This document shows positions 28,050 to 36,378 of a DNA stretch of 64,000 nucleotides, one piece after another. Position numbers and translations under genes: made by a program. The notes beneath the pieces are model-generated. The model was not told the origin of the DNA and made no database searches. It saw only the letters and a list, made by a program, of their open reading frames with translations. The DNA is from an uncultured Bryobacterales bacterium (lineage in GTDB: Bacteria; Acidobacteriota; Terriglobia; Bryobacterales; UBA6623): contig CATOTH010000004.1 in assembly GCA_951813065.1 (NCBI GenBank), forward strand, positions 62,001 to 126,000, given 5' to 3'. Numbering within the stretch: position 1 is the stretch's first letter; the number at the start of each line of letters is the position of its first letter.

Positions 28050-28334
28050 GTGGCGATCCGGAGCATCCGTCACGGTGGCTTGCGGCGGTTCTTTCTCCGC
28101 AACGATGCCAGCAAGCTGCACGCGACGCATGTGGGGCGGGTCAAGCGTATCCTCGAAGCGCTTGACGAGGGTGATCCGTTGCGCGGCGACTTGACGGCAC
28201 CGACATTCCGGCTGCATCCTCTCAAGGCGGATCGTAGAGGCCAGTGGTCGGTGCGCGTGGACCGGACTTGGCGGATCGTGTTTCGGGTTGAGGACGGTAG
28301 TGTGTTCGACGTGGACCTGAGCGACTATCACTAG
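28050..28334 (+). CDS. higB: HigB-type RelE-superfamily toxin
   Basis: A 94-residue RelE/HigB endoribonuclease starting at GTG 28050. The typical HigB layout is present: IRHGGLRRFFLRND at the start, HVGRVKRILEALDEG in the middle, then FRLHPLKADRRGQWSVRVD and the C-terminal WRIVFRVEDGSVFDVD with DYH at the end. These toxins cleave mRNA on the ribosome. The toxin gene precedes the antitoxin gene, the signature order of higBA. Complete. Confidence 0.93.
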   Translation: MAIRSIRHGGLRRFFLRNDASKLHATHVGRVKRILEALDEGDPLRGDLTAPTFRLHPLKADRRGQWSVRVDRTWRIVFRVEDGSVFDVDLSDYH

Positions 28335-28343
28335 GAGGGAAGC

Positions 28344-28682
28344 ATGAGCAAGAGCAACGAGAGCCTGCCCTACGATGCGTGGCTGCGACGCAATCCGTCG
28401 CACCCCGGGGAGTTTGTGAGCGACTGGATGGAGGACAGCGAGGGCAATCGCATGTCGGTCGCTGGGGCCGCCCATAAACTGGGAGTATCTGTTCCGGCGC
28501 TGTACCGTGTGCTCGCCGGGCGGGCGGGTATCTCAGTGTCGCTGGCCCTGAAGCTGGAAGCGGCGGGCTGGGGCCGGGCTGATGCCTGGCTGCGCAAGCA
28601 GGCCGCCTACGATCTGGCGCGGGAGCGCCGGCGCGTCGGGCAATGGCCCGAGGAACCTGTGCTGGAATCCGAGGCCGCCTGA
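28344..28682 (+). CDS. higA: HigA-type helix-turn-helix antitoxin
   Basis: A 112-residue antitoxin with the HigA start (HPGEFVSDWME) and an Xre-type helix-turn-helix (SVAGAAHKLGVSVPALYRVL then AGRAGISVSLALKLEAAG). The terminal helix ADAWLRKQAAYDLARERRR fits the family. ATG 28344 has a near-perfect ribosome site (AGGAGGGA). It starts nine bases after higB and would repress the operon and inactivate the toxin. Confidence 0.94.
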   Translation: MSKSNESLPYDAWLRRNPSHPGEFVSDWMEDSEGNRMSVAGAAHKLGVSVPALYRVLAGRAGISVSLALKLEAAGWGRADAWLRKQAAYDLARERRRVGQWPEEPVLESEAA

Positions 28683-28782
28683 GACAGCCGTCAGGCCGTC
28701 CTGAACGGTCCACGGGGCGGCTCTGGAGCCCCCACGGGCCTCCTCCCCGGACTCGCCGCCGCACGCCCGGCCGCAGGTCAAT

Positions 28783-28911
28783 GGAGAGCACCACCAGGTG
28801 GTCCCGCTCCACAGTCCGGTCAAGGCAAAGACATTGTCAAGCATCTTGAAGAGCGTCGCCCGGCACCATGGACTGAGCGTCGAGGAACTGATGAACCTGC
28901 TTGACTTGTGA
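28783..28911 (+). pseudogene. 3' relic of a HicA toxin gene
   Basis: In one frame ending at TGA 28909-28911, about 42 codons read HHQVVPLHSPVKAKTLSSIL followed by KSVARHHGLSVEELMNLLDL. This resembles the second half of HicA mRNA interferases (VPxH, a leucine-rich helix, GLSVEEF). No start codon or N-terminal half is seen upstream, so it is a fragment, distinct from the intact hicA at 29572 on the other strand. Confidence 0.5.
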
Positions 28912-28965
28912 ACCCAGGACGAACGGTGCTTGTGTTCCGGCTTGTGGAATTGCCGTTGCCTCCGG

Positions 28966-29367
28966 TCACGTGCCCTCGATCTCGTGCCGGGCCGCGGTCG
29001 CCAGGAAGGCCGACCGGGTCATCCGGCGCTGCTTGGCCTCGTCGTCTATGGCCTCGAGCAGACCGCGGTCAAGGGAGATGTTGACCCGCCGCGAGGATCC
29101 GCGGTCCAGGAGGAGTGGGACCAGCACAAAGTCGGCGCCGCGCCGCCACTCGGCAAGGTCCGGGTCGGCCTTGATGGCGTCGATCGATCGTGGCGGCGGA
29201 ATCGGCTCACCGTCGTCGAGGAGTCCCTCGACGTGGAACGCTAGGGCCTCGCTGCCTAGCCTGACGGCGTCGTCAACCGTGTCGCCGACCGAGACGCAAC
29301 CCGGGAAGTCGGGGACGCTGACCCCGTAGCCGGCGTCGTGCCGGTGGATGAAAGCTACGTAGCGCAT
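28966..29367 (-). CDS. hicB: HicB antitoxin
   Basis: A 133-residue two-part antitoxin. The N-terminal partially degraded RNase-H-like domain reads YVAFIHRHDAGYGVSVPDFP then GCVSVGDTVDDAVRLGSEAL. The C-terminal ribbon-helix-helix reads RRVNISLDRGLLEAIDDEAK then RRMTRSAFLATAAR. It neutralises HicA and represses the operon. Starts 13 bases after hicA on the same strand. Complete. Confidence 0.93.
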   Translation of the reverse strand: MRYVAFIHRHDAGYGVSVPDFPGCVSVGDTVDDAVRLGSEALAFHVEGLLDDGEPIPPPRSIDAIKADPDLAEWRRGADFVLVPLLLDRGSSRRVNISLDRGLLEAIDDEAKQRRMTRSAFLATAARHEIEGT

Positions 29368-29380
29368 CGGTCCGTCCTCC

Positions 29381-29572
29381 TTACGCGTTCCAGCCCGCCG
29401 GCCGGTAGATCGACGCCACCGTTTCGCGCGGGATGTCCTTGTTCGGGTGTGGCACGGTCACGCGCCCCGGCTTGGCGGGGTGCGTGAACTGCCAGTGGCT
29501 GCCGTTGGTGGCGACATGCACCCAGCCGTCCTGTAGGAGCATCCGGATGAGCCTGCCGCTGTTGCGCTCCAC
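29381..29572 (-). CDS. hicA: HicA mRNA interferase toxin
   Basis: A 63-residue HicA toxin with the dsRBD-like fold; the catalytic histidine lies in TNGSHWQFTHPAKPGRVTVP, and HPNKDIPRETVASI closes the domain. GTG 29572 gives the usual HicA length; the frame is open upstream to a TTG at 29611, but that would add an atypical extension. Toxin-first order with hicB directly downstream is standard for hicAB. Confidence 0.9.
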   Translation of the reverse strand: MERNSGRLIRMLLQDGWVHVATNGSHWQFTHPAKPGRVTVPHPNKDIPRETVASIYRPAGWNA

Positions 29573-29995
29573 AACCTGTAAGCCGTCAAACGTATTGAGC
29601 CAATCTTTCAAACGAAGTGAGCCAGGGCAACCACAACACCTTGGGGTGTGGCGTGTCGCTGCAGTGGCGGCTTAAACCGCCGTTAAACGGCTAGTGAGGA
29701 GCAGGCTGCGAGGCGGGAGAATGCCGGGATTTCAGTTGGACACCATCGCTCCCGGCCGGCGCAATTTCATCGTAGCCAACTATGCTTTCACTCTACCGCC
29801 GCCGACAGCAGGGCGTCGACCCGGCCACCGGCACACAGTCGTCGCAGATCGGGCTCTGGCAGCGTTTGCAGCGATTTAGAGTACGTTGTCCGTATACGTT
29901 GCATAGCCGAACCACCAGTCCCGCGTAGCGGGTTAGTCCTACCAGACAGATGCCAAGGATATTGGAGGCCTGCTCGACGTACAGATCAGCGAGGC
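29573..29995. other. Gap between hicA and a TonB-receptor relic
   Basis: No gene-like frame. GGCGG-CTTAAA-CCGCC and CCG-TTAAA-CGG near 29667-29690 form adjacent small hairpins similar in style to those at the IS200 right ends, possibly a relic of such an end. Confidence 0.35.
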
Positions 29996-30382
29996 GCAGG
30001 AATTCGTCCGGCGCAACATGAGAATCGGCCGGATTTGCTCGAGGGTATCAATCCATTCTTGCCATCTGATCGACCTCGAGCCCAAGTTATTCAAGAGTAC
30101 TTCAACACCGATGCCTTCACTCTGAATCCACTCGGTACGTTCGGCACCACCCCGCGGAACTTTATTCACGCCCCCGGGGATTTCAAAGTGGACGTGAGTT
30201 TGCAGAAACAAATTAATCTTTCAGAAAGACACAGGCTTCAGTTTCGCGCTGAGTTTTTCAATATGTTCAACAACGTTAATCTGGGTAGCCCACAGCGGAC
30301 CATGGTGTCCAGCCAGTTCGGCAGGATCACGAGCGCAGGGAGCCCGAGAATCGTCCAGCTCGGGTTGAAGTACATGTTCTGA
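29996..30382 (+). pseudogene. 3' relic of a TonB-dependent outer-membrane receptor
   Basis: About 128 codons end at TGA 30380-30382 and match the last strands of acidobacterial TonB-dependent oligomeric receptors: NRPDLL, SDRPRAQVIQEYFNTDAFTL, NPLGTFGTTPRNF, DFKVDVSLQKQ, LQFRAEFFNMFNNVNLG and a terminal aromatic residue (YMF). Such proteins are about 1000-1100 residues with an N-terminal CarboxypepD_reg domain; here only the C-terminal tenth remains. Nothing upstream restores the rest. Confidence 0.8.
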
Positions 30383-30520
30383 TCACCTCCAGACAGTCAG
30401 TACACGCAACCAGTTGGCCCTGGGCCGAGCCGGGTTTTCGGTTCGGACCGACGCCAGCGGAAGCAGGTCGGAACCAAGATCCTGAGGTAAGGGCACATCG
30501 AGGATTCCAGGCCGCGATCC

Positions 30521-31387
30521 CTAATTCTCCGGCTGCTGCTCCAGAGTGATGTCCTTGAACGCCCGCACTTGGCCGGTGATCGCTCGCTCGGTCGGCAGCC
30601 GCTCGACGCTGCTGGCACCGAAGAATCCCACGATCCCCCGCACATGCTCGAGAACATAGCGAACATCGTCGGGTTCGCTGAGGGGCCCACCATGACAGAT
30701 GACCAGGATCTCCTCCCGTACCCTTGCCGCCGCGTCGCGAATGGCCTGGACTGCGGTCACCGCGTCGCCCAGCGACCTGGCTGTCCGGGCCCCGATCAAT
30801 CCCTTCGTCGTCAGTCCCATGTGGGCGACTAGCACGTCAGCTCCCGCATTGGCCATCGCGACCGCTTCCTCGGGAGTGAATACGTACGGAGTCGTCAGCA
30901 GGTCCAGTTGGTGAGCGATGCCGATCATCTCGACTTCCTTCGAGAAGCTCATCCCGGTCTCCTCCAGGTTCTGCCGGAACAGGCCATCGATCAGCCCCAC
31001 CGTGGGAAAGTTCTGCACACCGCTGAACCCGATGGCCTTGATTTCTCGCAGGAATGGGTGCATCAACCGGAACGGGTCCGTGCCGCACACTCCGGCGAGT
31101 ACCGGAACGCTCCGCGCTACCGGCAGGACCTCGCGCGCCATCTCGACAACGATCTGATTGGCGTCCCCATAGGGCATCAGTCCCGACAGGGAGCCGTGTC
31201 CGGCCATACGGAAGCGACCGGAGTTGTAGATCACGATCAGGTCCGCGCCCCCGGCTTGGGCGCATTTCGCGGAAATGCCCGTCCCGGCGCCGGCCCCGAT
31301 GATCGGAACTCCGCGTTGCACCTGCTCCGCGAGCCGTGAGAGGATCACCTCCCTTGGCATTCCCGGCATTCTTGAGTCGTGATCCAT
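30521..31387 (-). CDS. Phosphoenolpyruvate hydrolase-like TIM-barrel protein
   Basis: A 288-residue protein of the PEP_hydrolase family (TIM-barrel signal transduction protein). Conserved segments are [65 protein letters not shown] and [14 protein letters not shown]. It almost always neighbours a UPF0261/Tm-1-like protein, as here (stop of the partner is 30 bases upstream), and plants fuse the two into the Tm-1 protein. Function is unsettled; a hydrolase or lyase of a phosphorylated or keto-acid substrate is plausible. Confidence 0.92.
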   Translation of the reverse strand: MDHDSRMPGMPREVILSRLAEQVQRGVPIIGAGAGTGISAKCAQAGGADLIVIYNSGRFRMAGHGSLSGLMPYGDANQIVVEMAREVLPVARSVPVLAGVCGTDPFRLMHPFLREIKAIGFSGVQNFPTVGLIDGLFRQNLEETGMSFSKEVEMIGIAHQLDLLTTPYVFTPEEAVAMANAGADVLVAHMGLTTKGLIGARTARSLGDAVTAVQAIRDAAARVREEILVICHGGPLSEPDDVRYVLEHVRGIVGFFGASSVERLPTERAITGQVRAFKDITLEQQPEN

Positions 31388-31417
31388 GGCTTTCCCCTCA
31401 ATGACGGTCGAGCTTTT

Positions 31418-32638
31418 TCAGGCTTCTCCAGCGTTTCCCCGTGACCCGAGAAGCTGCAGTAGTCCGTCCGCGACCGCTTCGGCGAATGCCGGGTCATTGA
31501 TGTTGACATCCAGTTCGAAGACTGGGATCTCCGGTCGAAGGACCTCCTTGATGGATCGGAACAGGGCCTCGTCCGCCTCGGGCCAGTGAAACGGCTGGTC
31601 CGGTGCGGAGATGACGGAGACTCCCTTGAGCGGTAGGTAGATCGCCGCCGGCCCCTGGGACGCATTGAGCCGCTCCCCGAGGCGTCGCCCCAGTTCCCGG
31701 TTTTCCTTGGGTGTTGTTCGCATCAGTGTCACGTTCGGGTTGTGGCGGTAGAACCGGCGCTCGCGATACTTCTCCGGAATCGATTCGGGTGCCCAGAAGT
31801 TGACCATGTCCAGACAGCCCGGTGCCACGACCGCTGGGGTTCCCGTTCGGGCGGCGGCCGTCAGGCGCGTCGGACCCGCGCTCAACACGCCCCCTGCGAG
31901 TTCATCCGCCAGTTCCGTGGTCGTGACGTCCAGGATCGCGGCGATGAAACCACCCGAGACGAGACTTTCCATGGTCCGCCCTCCCACGCCGGTCGCGTGG
32001 AAGACTAGGACTTCGAACCCGGACGCCTCGAAACGTGAGCGGGCCGCTTCGACGCATTGGGTGGTGTTGCCGAACATTGACGCTGCGATGAGCGGCTTGT
32101 CCCCGGTTTCCGGCACCTCGGCCCGTGCCATGGCTGACACCGCTGCCGCGGCCTGGGCGATCACTTGGCGGCTGATTCGGTTCAGGCCGCTGATGTCCAC
32201 GATCGACGGGATCATGGTGATGTCCTTTGGACCGACGAATGCCGTGACGTCCCCTCCGGCAATGGTTGAAACCATGACCTTGGGAACGCCCATCGGCAGG
32301 GCTCTCATGGCGGCCGTTGCCATCGTGGTACCCGCGCTCCCGCCGAGGCCCACGACCGCGTCAATGCGTCCGTTCGCGTAGAGGTCGGTGACGATCTTCT
32401 CGATTCCACGAGTCATGGCGGCCACCGCCCGGCCCCGATCCCCGGCCAGTGCCTCGATCCGTTCCCCCGCTGCGTCCGCTACTTCGTCGCGGGTCACGTC
32501 CGGGTCGAACGCCGGGGGCCCGAGTATCCCGAGGTCGACAACGAGCGTGTCACTGCCGTTCGCCCGCACCTGTTCGGCGAGGAACCCGGATTCGACGCCT
32601 TTCGTATCCAGTGTGCCCATGACCAGGATCGTCGGCAT
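31418..32638 (-). CDS. UPF0261 / Tm-1-like ATP-binding domain protein
   Basis: A 406-residue protein of the UPF0261 family; its N-terminal half resembles the ATP-binding domain of the plant antiviral protein Tm-1. Signatures are ILVMGTLDTKGVESGFLAEQ, IDAVVGLGGSAGTTMATAAM, MVSTIAGGDVTAFVGPKDI, FHATGVGGRTMESLV, APGCLDMVNFW and HNPNVTLMRTTPKENRELG. ATG 32638 is taken as start; a GTG nine bases upstream is possible. It forms a probable two-gene operon with the PEP-hydrolase-like gene, and the pair is a known but poorly understood catabolic module. Confidence 0.92.
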   Translation of the reverse strand: MPTILVMGTLDTKGVESGFLAEQVRANGSDTLVVDLGILGPPAFDPDVTRDEVADAAGERIEALAGDRGRAVAAMTRGIEKIVTDLYANGRIDAVVGLGGSAGTTMATAAMRALPMGVPKVMVSTIAGGDVTAFVGPKDITMIPSIVDISGLNRISRQVIAQAAAAVSAMARAEVPETGDKPLIAASMFGNTTQCVEAARSRFEASGFEVLVFHATGVGGRTMESLVSGGFIAAILDVTTTELADELAGGVLSAGPTRLTAAARTGTPAVVAPGCLDMVNFWAPESIPEKYRERRFYRHNPNVTLMRTTPKENRELGRRLGERLNASQGPAAIYLPLKGVSVISAPDQPFHWPEADEALFRSIKEVLRPEIPVFELDVNINDPAFAEAVADGLLQLLGSRGNAGEA

Positions 32639-32926
32639 GGCGATCACGAGTCTACAGCTACGTGGCGGTCGCCTGCACCAGCCGTCCCACCGGCAGCGTT
32701 CCCCGTTCTCATCTCAATACTCCCGAACAGCATCGCGGCGCTTGTCTGCGAGATGATCGTGAGGAAGGGCGTCATGAAGTGGTGTCGCATCGGCCGGACG
32801 CGCCGCGAGCGAGGATTCCGCGCCTTGGCTGCGGCCGGAAACGCGAGTCTCGACGTGTTGGCAGCCGTCATCGACGTTCCATCCGGACGACCATTCTGGA
32901 CCCTTCGACCGGTGGCCGCTGCACCG

Positions 32927-34249
32927 GTGAGATTTCGAGCGGCAATCGCTGGCATGCTGCTCATGTCGGGGTGGCTCTCGGTTCCCGGCGCTCTCCTTTC
33001 CGACGACTGGCCCGAGTGGCGGGGAGCCGGTCGACGCGGGGTCTGGAACGAAACCGGCATCGTCGACCGCTTTCCCAGCGATGGCCTTGACGTGACCTGG
33101 CGAGCGTCGCTAGGTTCCGGCTACTCCGGCCCCAGCGTATCTGGCGGCCGGGTCTTCGCGATGGATTTCCGGTCCGGCCAAGGGGTGGGGGGCTCGGAAG
33201 GGCTGGTCGCTCTGGACCAATCGACTGGGACACGCCTGTGGGCGCGTCGATGGCGGGTCGACTACGCGGGCATCGAGTATGCCGGCGGGCCTCGCGCGAC
33301 GCCCACGGTCGACGGCGACCGCGTCTACGCCTTGGGCGCGTCAGGCAGCCTGGTCTGCGCACGTGTCCTCGACGGTACCGTTGTATGGCAGCGCAGCTTT
33401 CCTCGAGAGTTCCGCACCGCGCTTCCTCCGTGGGGGATGGCGTCCGCTCCGCTCGTCCATGGGGACATGCTGATCGCGGTCGTATACGGCCGGCCGCGCG
33501 CCAAGGTCATGGCGTTCGACAAGTTCTCGGGCGAGGAGGTGTGGCGGGCGCTCTCCTCCGAGGAATCCGGTCCGGGTTATTCGCAACCGATCCTCGTGCG
33601 CCATGAAGGCCGGTTGTTGCTGATCGTGTGGCACGCGGGAGGCCTTGCCGCGATCGAGCCCGGATCAGGAGCCGTGGTCTGGCAACAGCCTTTCCGCACC
33701 CGGATGGAGACGCCGATCGCGACCCCCACATGGCAACAGCCGCATCTTCTCGTTTCCGCGTTCTTCAACGGTTCCCGCCTGTATCGCCTGGAGCGCTCGG
33801 ACCCCCGACTGCTATGGAAGGGTGCGAGCGACAGCGGCGTTGACACGGACGGGCTTCACGCCTTGATGAATTCGCCCGTGATCGACGGCGACCACATTTA
33901 CGGGATTTGCAGCTACGGCCAGTTGCGCTGCCTCCGGCTCGCAACAGGCGGACGGGTCTGGGAGACGCAAGCCGTCACTGGCGAGAAGGCTCGCAACGCC
34001 TCAGCCTTCATGGTCCGGAACGGCGACCGCTATTTCATCAGCAATGACCGCGGCGAGTTGATCATTGCCCGCCTCTCCCCGGCCGGCTACACCGAGATCA
34101 GCCGGACACCTCTCATCCGGCCGACGTCGCCGCCCGGTGCGCGGCGCGACCTGGGGGCTGTCAACTGGTCGCATCCAGCCTACGCCGGCCGCAGCGTGTT
34201 CGCGCGAAATGACGAAGAGATCGTGTGCGTGTCATTGGCTGCCGACTGA
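32927..34249 (+). CDS. PQQ-type beta-propeller protein, exported
   Basis: About 440 residues of quinoprotein-like propeller repeats. GTG 32927 gives a leader (VRFRAAIAGMLLMSGWLSV) before DDWPEWRGAGRRGVW, the usual opening of outer-membrane PQQ-like proteins of Planctomycetes and Acidobacteria. Repeated blades include GLVALDQSTGTRLWARRW, KVMAFDKFSGEEVWRAL and GLAAIEPGSGAVVWQQPF. No haem motif is seen and the PQQ/metal ligands are not obvious, so it may be structural or a dehydrogenase accessory. The open frame extends to 32753, but those residues look like chance. Divergent from the UPF0261 gene. Confidence 0.88.
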   Translation: MRFRAAIAGMLLMSGWLSVPGALLSDDWPEWRGAGRRGVWNETGIVDRFPSDGLDVTWRASLGSGYSGPSVSGGRVFAMDFRSGQGVGGSEGLVALDQSTGTRLWARRWRVDYAGIEYAGGPRATPTVDGDRVYALGASGSLVCARVLDGTVVWQRSFPREFRTALPPWGMASAPLVHGDMLIAVVYGRPRAKVMAFDKFSGEEVWRALSSEESGPGYSQPILVRHEGRLLLIVWHAGGLAAIEPGSGAVVWQQPFRTRMETPIATPTWQQPHLLVSAFFNGSRLYRLERSDPRLLWKGASDSGVDTDGLHALMNSPVIDGDHIYGICSYGQLRCLRLATGGRVWETQAVTGEKARNASAFMVRNGDRYFISNDRGELIIARLSPAGYTEISRTPLIRPTSPPGARRDLGAVNWSHPAYAGRSVFARNDEEIVCVSLAAD

Positions 34250-34315
34250 CCGAGGCGTGCTCTGCCCTCCAATTGGGAGTCGGGGCTAGAATAGGAGCGC
34301 GATTCGAGGAGCGAG

Positions 34316-35167
34316 ATGACACGTCGACAAGCGTTGCTGGCAGGTGCCGGGGGAATTGCTGCGATCGCCGCGGCGCAGAGGCTCGTCCGCCGGCCGCTCG
34401 AGCAGGGCGCGACGTTGCGGCTTGGAGCCCGCTCTCGGGTCGAGCGCGAGGGGACCGTGGAGGCGGTCGAAAGGCCACTCTTCTGGAAGGGCTCCGAATC
34501 GGCGATCGTCATCTGCGACATGTGGGACGACCACCATTGCGAGAGTTCGGTGGGTCGGCTCGAAGCCATGATTCCCGAAATGAATCGGGTTGTCGGCGGC
34601 GCTCGCAATCTCGGTGTAGCGATTGTCCATGCCCCCAGCGGGACGATGGACTTCTATGCCGGGACGGCCCAGCGCGAACGCATGCAGGCCGCGCCACGTG
34701 CCGAGCCGCCCGTACCGATCGCCAAATGGTGCCACCTCGACCCGCAATCCGAGGGCCCCTTGCCGATCGATGACAAGGATCCCTGCGACGACGAGTTTCC
34801 CAGCGAGAGCAAGCGCGTTTGGAGCCGCCAGCATCCCGCCCTCCACATTGCTGCGGAGGACGGCATCAGCGATGACGGCCAGGAGATCTACAACTACTTC
34901 TCGCAGACCGGAATCAAGAATGTCGTGCTGATGGGCGTTCACACGAATATGTGCGTACTGGGCCGCCCGTTCGGAATACGGCAGCAGGTGCGGCTCGGCA
35001 AGAATGTCGTGCTGGCGCGCGATCTCACGGATGCGATGTACGACCCGAGAGATCCGCCCTACGTGAGCCACGAGCGGGGGACGGCACTCGTCATCGAGCA
35101 CATCGAGCGCTATTGGTGCCCTTCGATTGTCGGTAACGACCTGACTGTAGCCACCGATCTCACGTAG
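34316..35167 (+). CDS. Tat-exported isochorismatase-family hydrolase
   Basis: A 283-residue protein with a twin-arginine leader (MTRRQALLAGAGGIAAIAAA) and an isochorismatase/nicotinamidase fold. The catalytic Asp68 lies in SAIVICDMWDDHH and the nucleophile Cys213 in HTNMCVLGRPFG. This exported variant is widespread in Acidobacteria and Planctomycetes; cysteine hydrolases of the family cleave C-N bonds in amides or ureides. ATG 34316 has GGAGCGAG just before it. It follows the PQQ gene on the same strand by 66 bases and may belong with the next gene. Confidence 0.9.
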   Translation: MTRRQALLAGAGGIAAIAAAQRLVRRPLEQGATLRLGARSRVEREGTVEAVERPLFWKGSESAIVICDMWDDHHCESSVGRLEAMIPEMNRVVGGARNLGVAIVHAPSGTMDFYAGTAQRERMQAAPRAEPPVPIAKWCHLDPQSEGPLPIDDKDPCDDEFPSESKRVWSRQHPALHIAAEDGISDDGQEIYNYFSQTGIKNVVLMGVHTNMCVLGRPFGIRQQVRLGKNVVLARDLTDAMYDPRDPPYVSHERGTALVIEHIERYWCPSIVGNDLTVATDLT

Positions 35168-35210
35168 GCCAGCGGCCCTGGCGCCAATCGCATTGTCGGG
35201 AAGTGAGGAT

Positions 35211-36377
35211 ATGCAGGACGGAGCCGATCTCTGCAAGCGCTTGCGCGTCAAGCGCGTTCTCAATGCCATGGGCGTGCCCACGATCCTGGGCGCGAACACG
35301 GTTGCGAACGATGTCCGCTCGTCGGTTGACAGCATCCTGCAGGTCAGTGTCGAGATTGACGAGTTGCAGGCGGCAGCCTGCCGGGTGATCAGCACCTGCA
35401 CCGGAGCCGAGGCCGGCTGTGTCACTTCCTCGTGTTCGGCGGCGCTGGCAATTTCCGCCGCCGCTGCCATGACCGGTTCCGATCTTGCAGCCATTGCGCG
35501 ACTTCCCGATACCGACGGCATGCCGGATCAAGTGGTCCTTCCGGTGGCACACGATGTGAACTTCGGCGCTCCGATCTCCCAGATGGTGCGCATCAGTGGA
35601 GCAAACGTCGTTCATGTTGGCACCGCCAGCCATTGCGACGGATTTCACATCAGAAGCGCGCTGAACGAGAGGGTCGCCGCGGTATTCTATGTCGATTCGG
35701 GCGACGTGAACCCGGCGGGCTCCTTCCTGTCGCTGCAACAGTGCATCGAGATTGCGGGTTCGAGAGACATCCCGGTTGTCGTGGACACCGCCGCCGGTTC
35801 CGATGTCCGTCCGTTCGTCAAGGCCGGCGCGGCCTTGGTGCTGACCAGTGCCCACAAGCAGATGGGCGCGCCGACTTCAGGGATGATTTGCGGGAGGCTG
35901 GACTTGGTCCGCGCGTGCTACCTGAACAACTACGGGATCGGGCGCGCGATGAAGGTCGGCAAGGAAGGCATCGTCGGGTGCATGGTCGCGACGGAGGCGT
36001 GGTACGGCGGAGACGCTGGCCACCAGACTGATCGCTGCCGGGGCATAGCCACCATCCTGTCGCAGTCCCTGCCGGTGCGGCCGGGCCATGATGCCTGTAC
36101 CACAGTCGTATCGATTCCCGAGGGCACGGTCACATCGGCACGCGCGCTGGCCAACCGATTGCGCGAGGGCGACCCGCCAGTGTGGGTGAACCGCGCGGAT
36201 GACAGGAATCGAGAGCTCTGGCTCGACCTCCGGGTCATGACCGAGGCGGACGCCGCAGCCATTGCCAGGCGGATTGGCGAAGCACTGCAGAATCCAGAGG
36301 TCCCAACCGAGGACGTTCCCTATCACGACCTGTACTGGTCCGAGCGGCGCCTGCTTGAATGGCCGGCTTGGCGCTAG
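35211..36377 (+). CDS. SelA-like PLP-dependent enzyme
   Basis: A 388-residue fold-type I PLP protein of the SelA/DgaE-like group. The cofactor lysine is Lys216 in LTSAHKQMGAPTSG, preceded by the ring-stacking aspartate in VVVDTAAGSD. The substrate-side start VLNAMGVPTILGANTVANDV fits the family. Relatives include D-glucosaminate-6-phosphate ammonia-lyase and other amino-acid or amino-sugar lyases; true selenocysteine synthase is unlikely in this context and at this length. ATG 35211 has GAGG directly upstream; a TTG at 35193 is in frame. Probably cotranscribed with the isochorismatase-like gene. Confidence 0.85.
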   Translation: MQDGADLCKRLRVKRVLNAMGVPTILGANTVANDVRSSVDSILQVSVEIDELQAAACRVISTCTGAEAGCVTSSCSAALAISAAAAMTGSDLAAIARLPDTDGMPDQVVLPVAHDVNFGAPISQMVRISGANVVHVGTASHCDGFHIRSALNERVAAVFYVDSGDVNPAGSFLSLQQCIEIAGSRDIPVVVDTAAGSDVRPFVKAGAALVLTSAHKQMGAPTSGMICGRLDLVRACYLNNYGIGRAMKVGKEGIVGCMVATEAWYGGDAGHQTDRCRGIATILSQSLPVRPGHDACTTVVSIPEGTVTSARALANRLREGDPPVWVNRADDRNRELWLDLRVMTEADAAAIARRIGEALQNPEVPTEDVPYHDLYWSERRLLEWPAWR

Positions 36378-36378
36378 C

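Noticed and set aside
34286..35521. Reverse 411-residue frame
   Set aside because: Antisense to the isochorismatase-like and SelA-like genes.
35211..36377. True selenocysteine synthase
   Set aside because: Shorter than SelA and with no selB or tRNA-Sec nearby; the sugar-related context fits a SelA-like lyase better.
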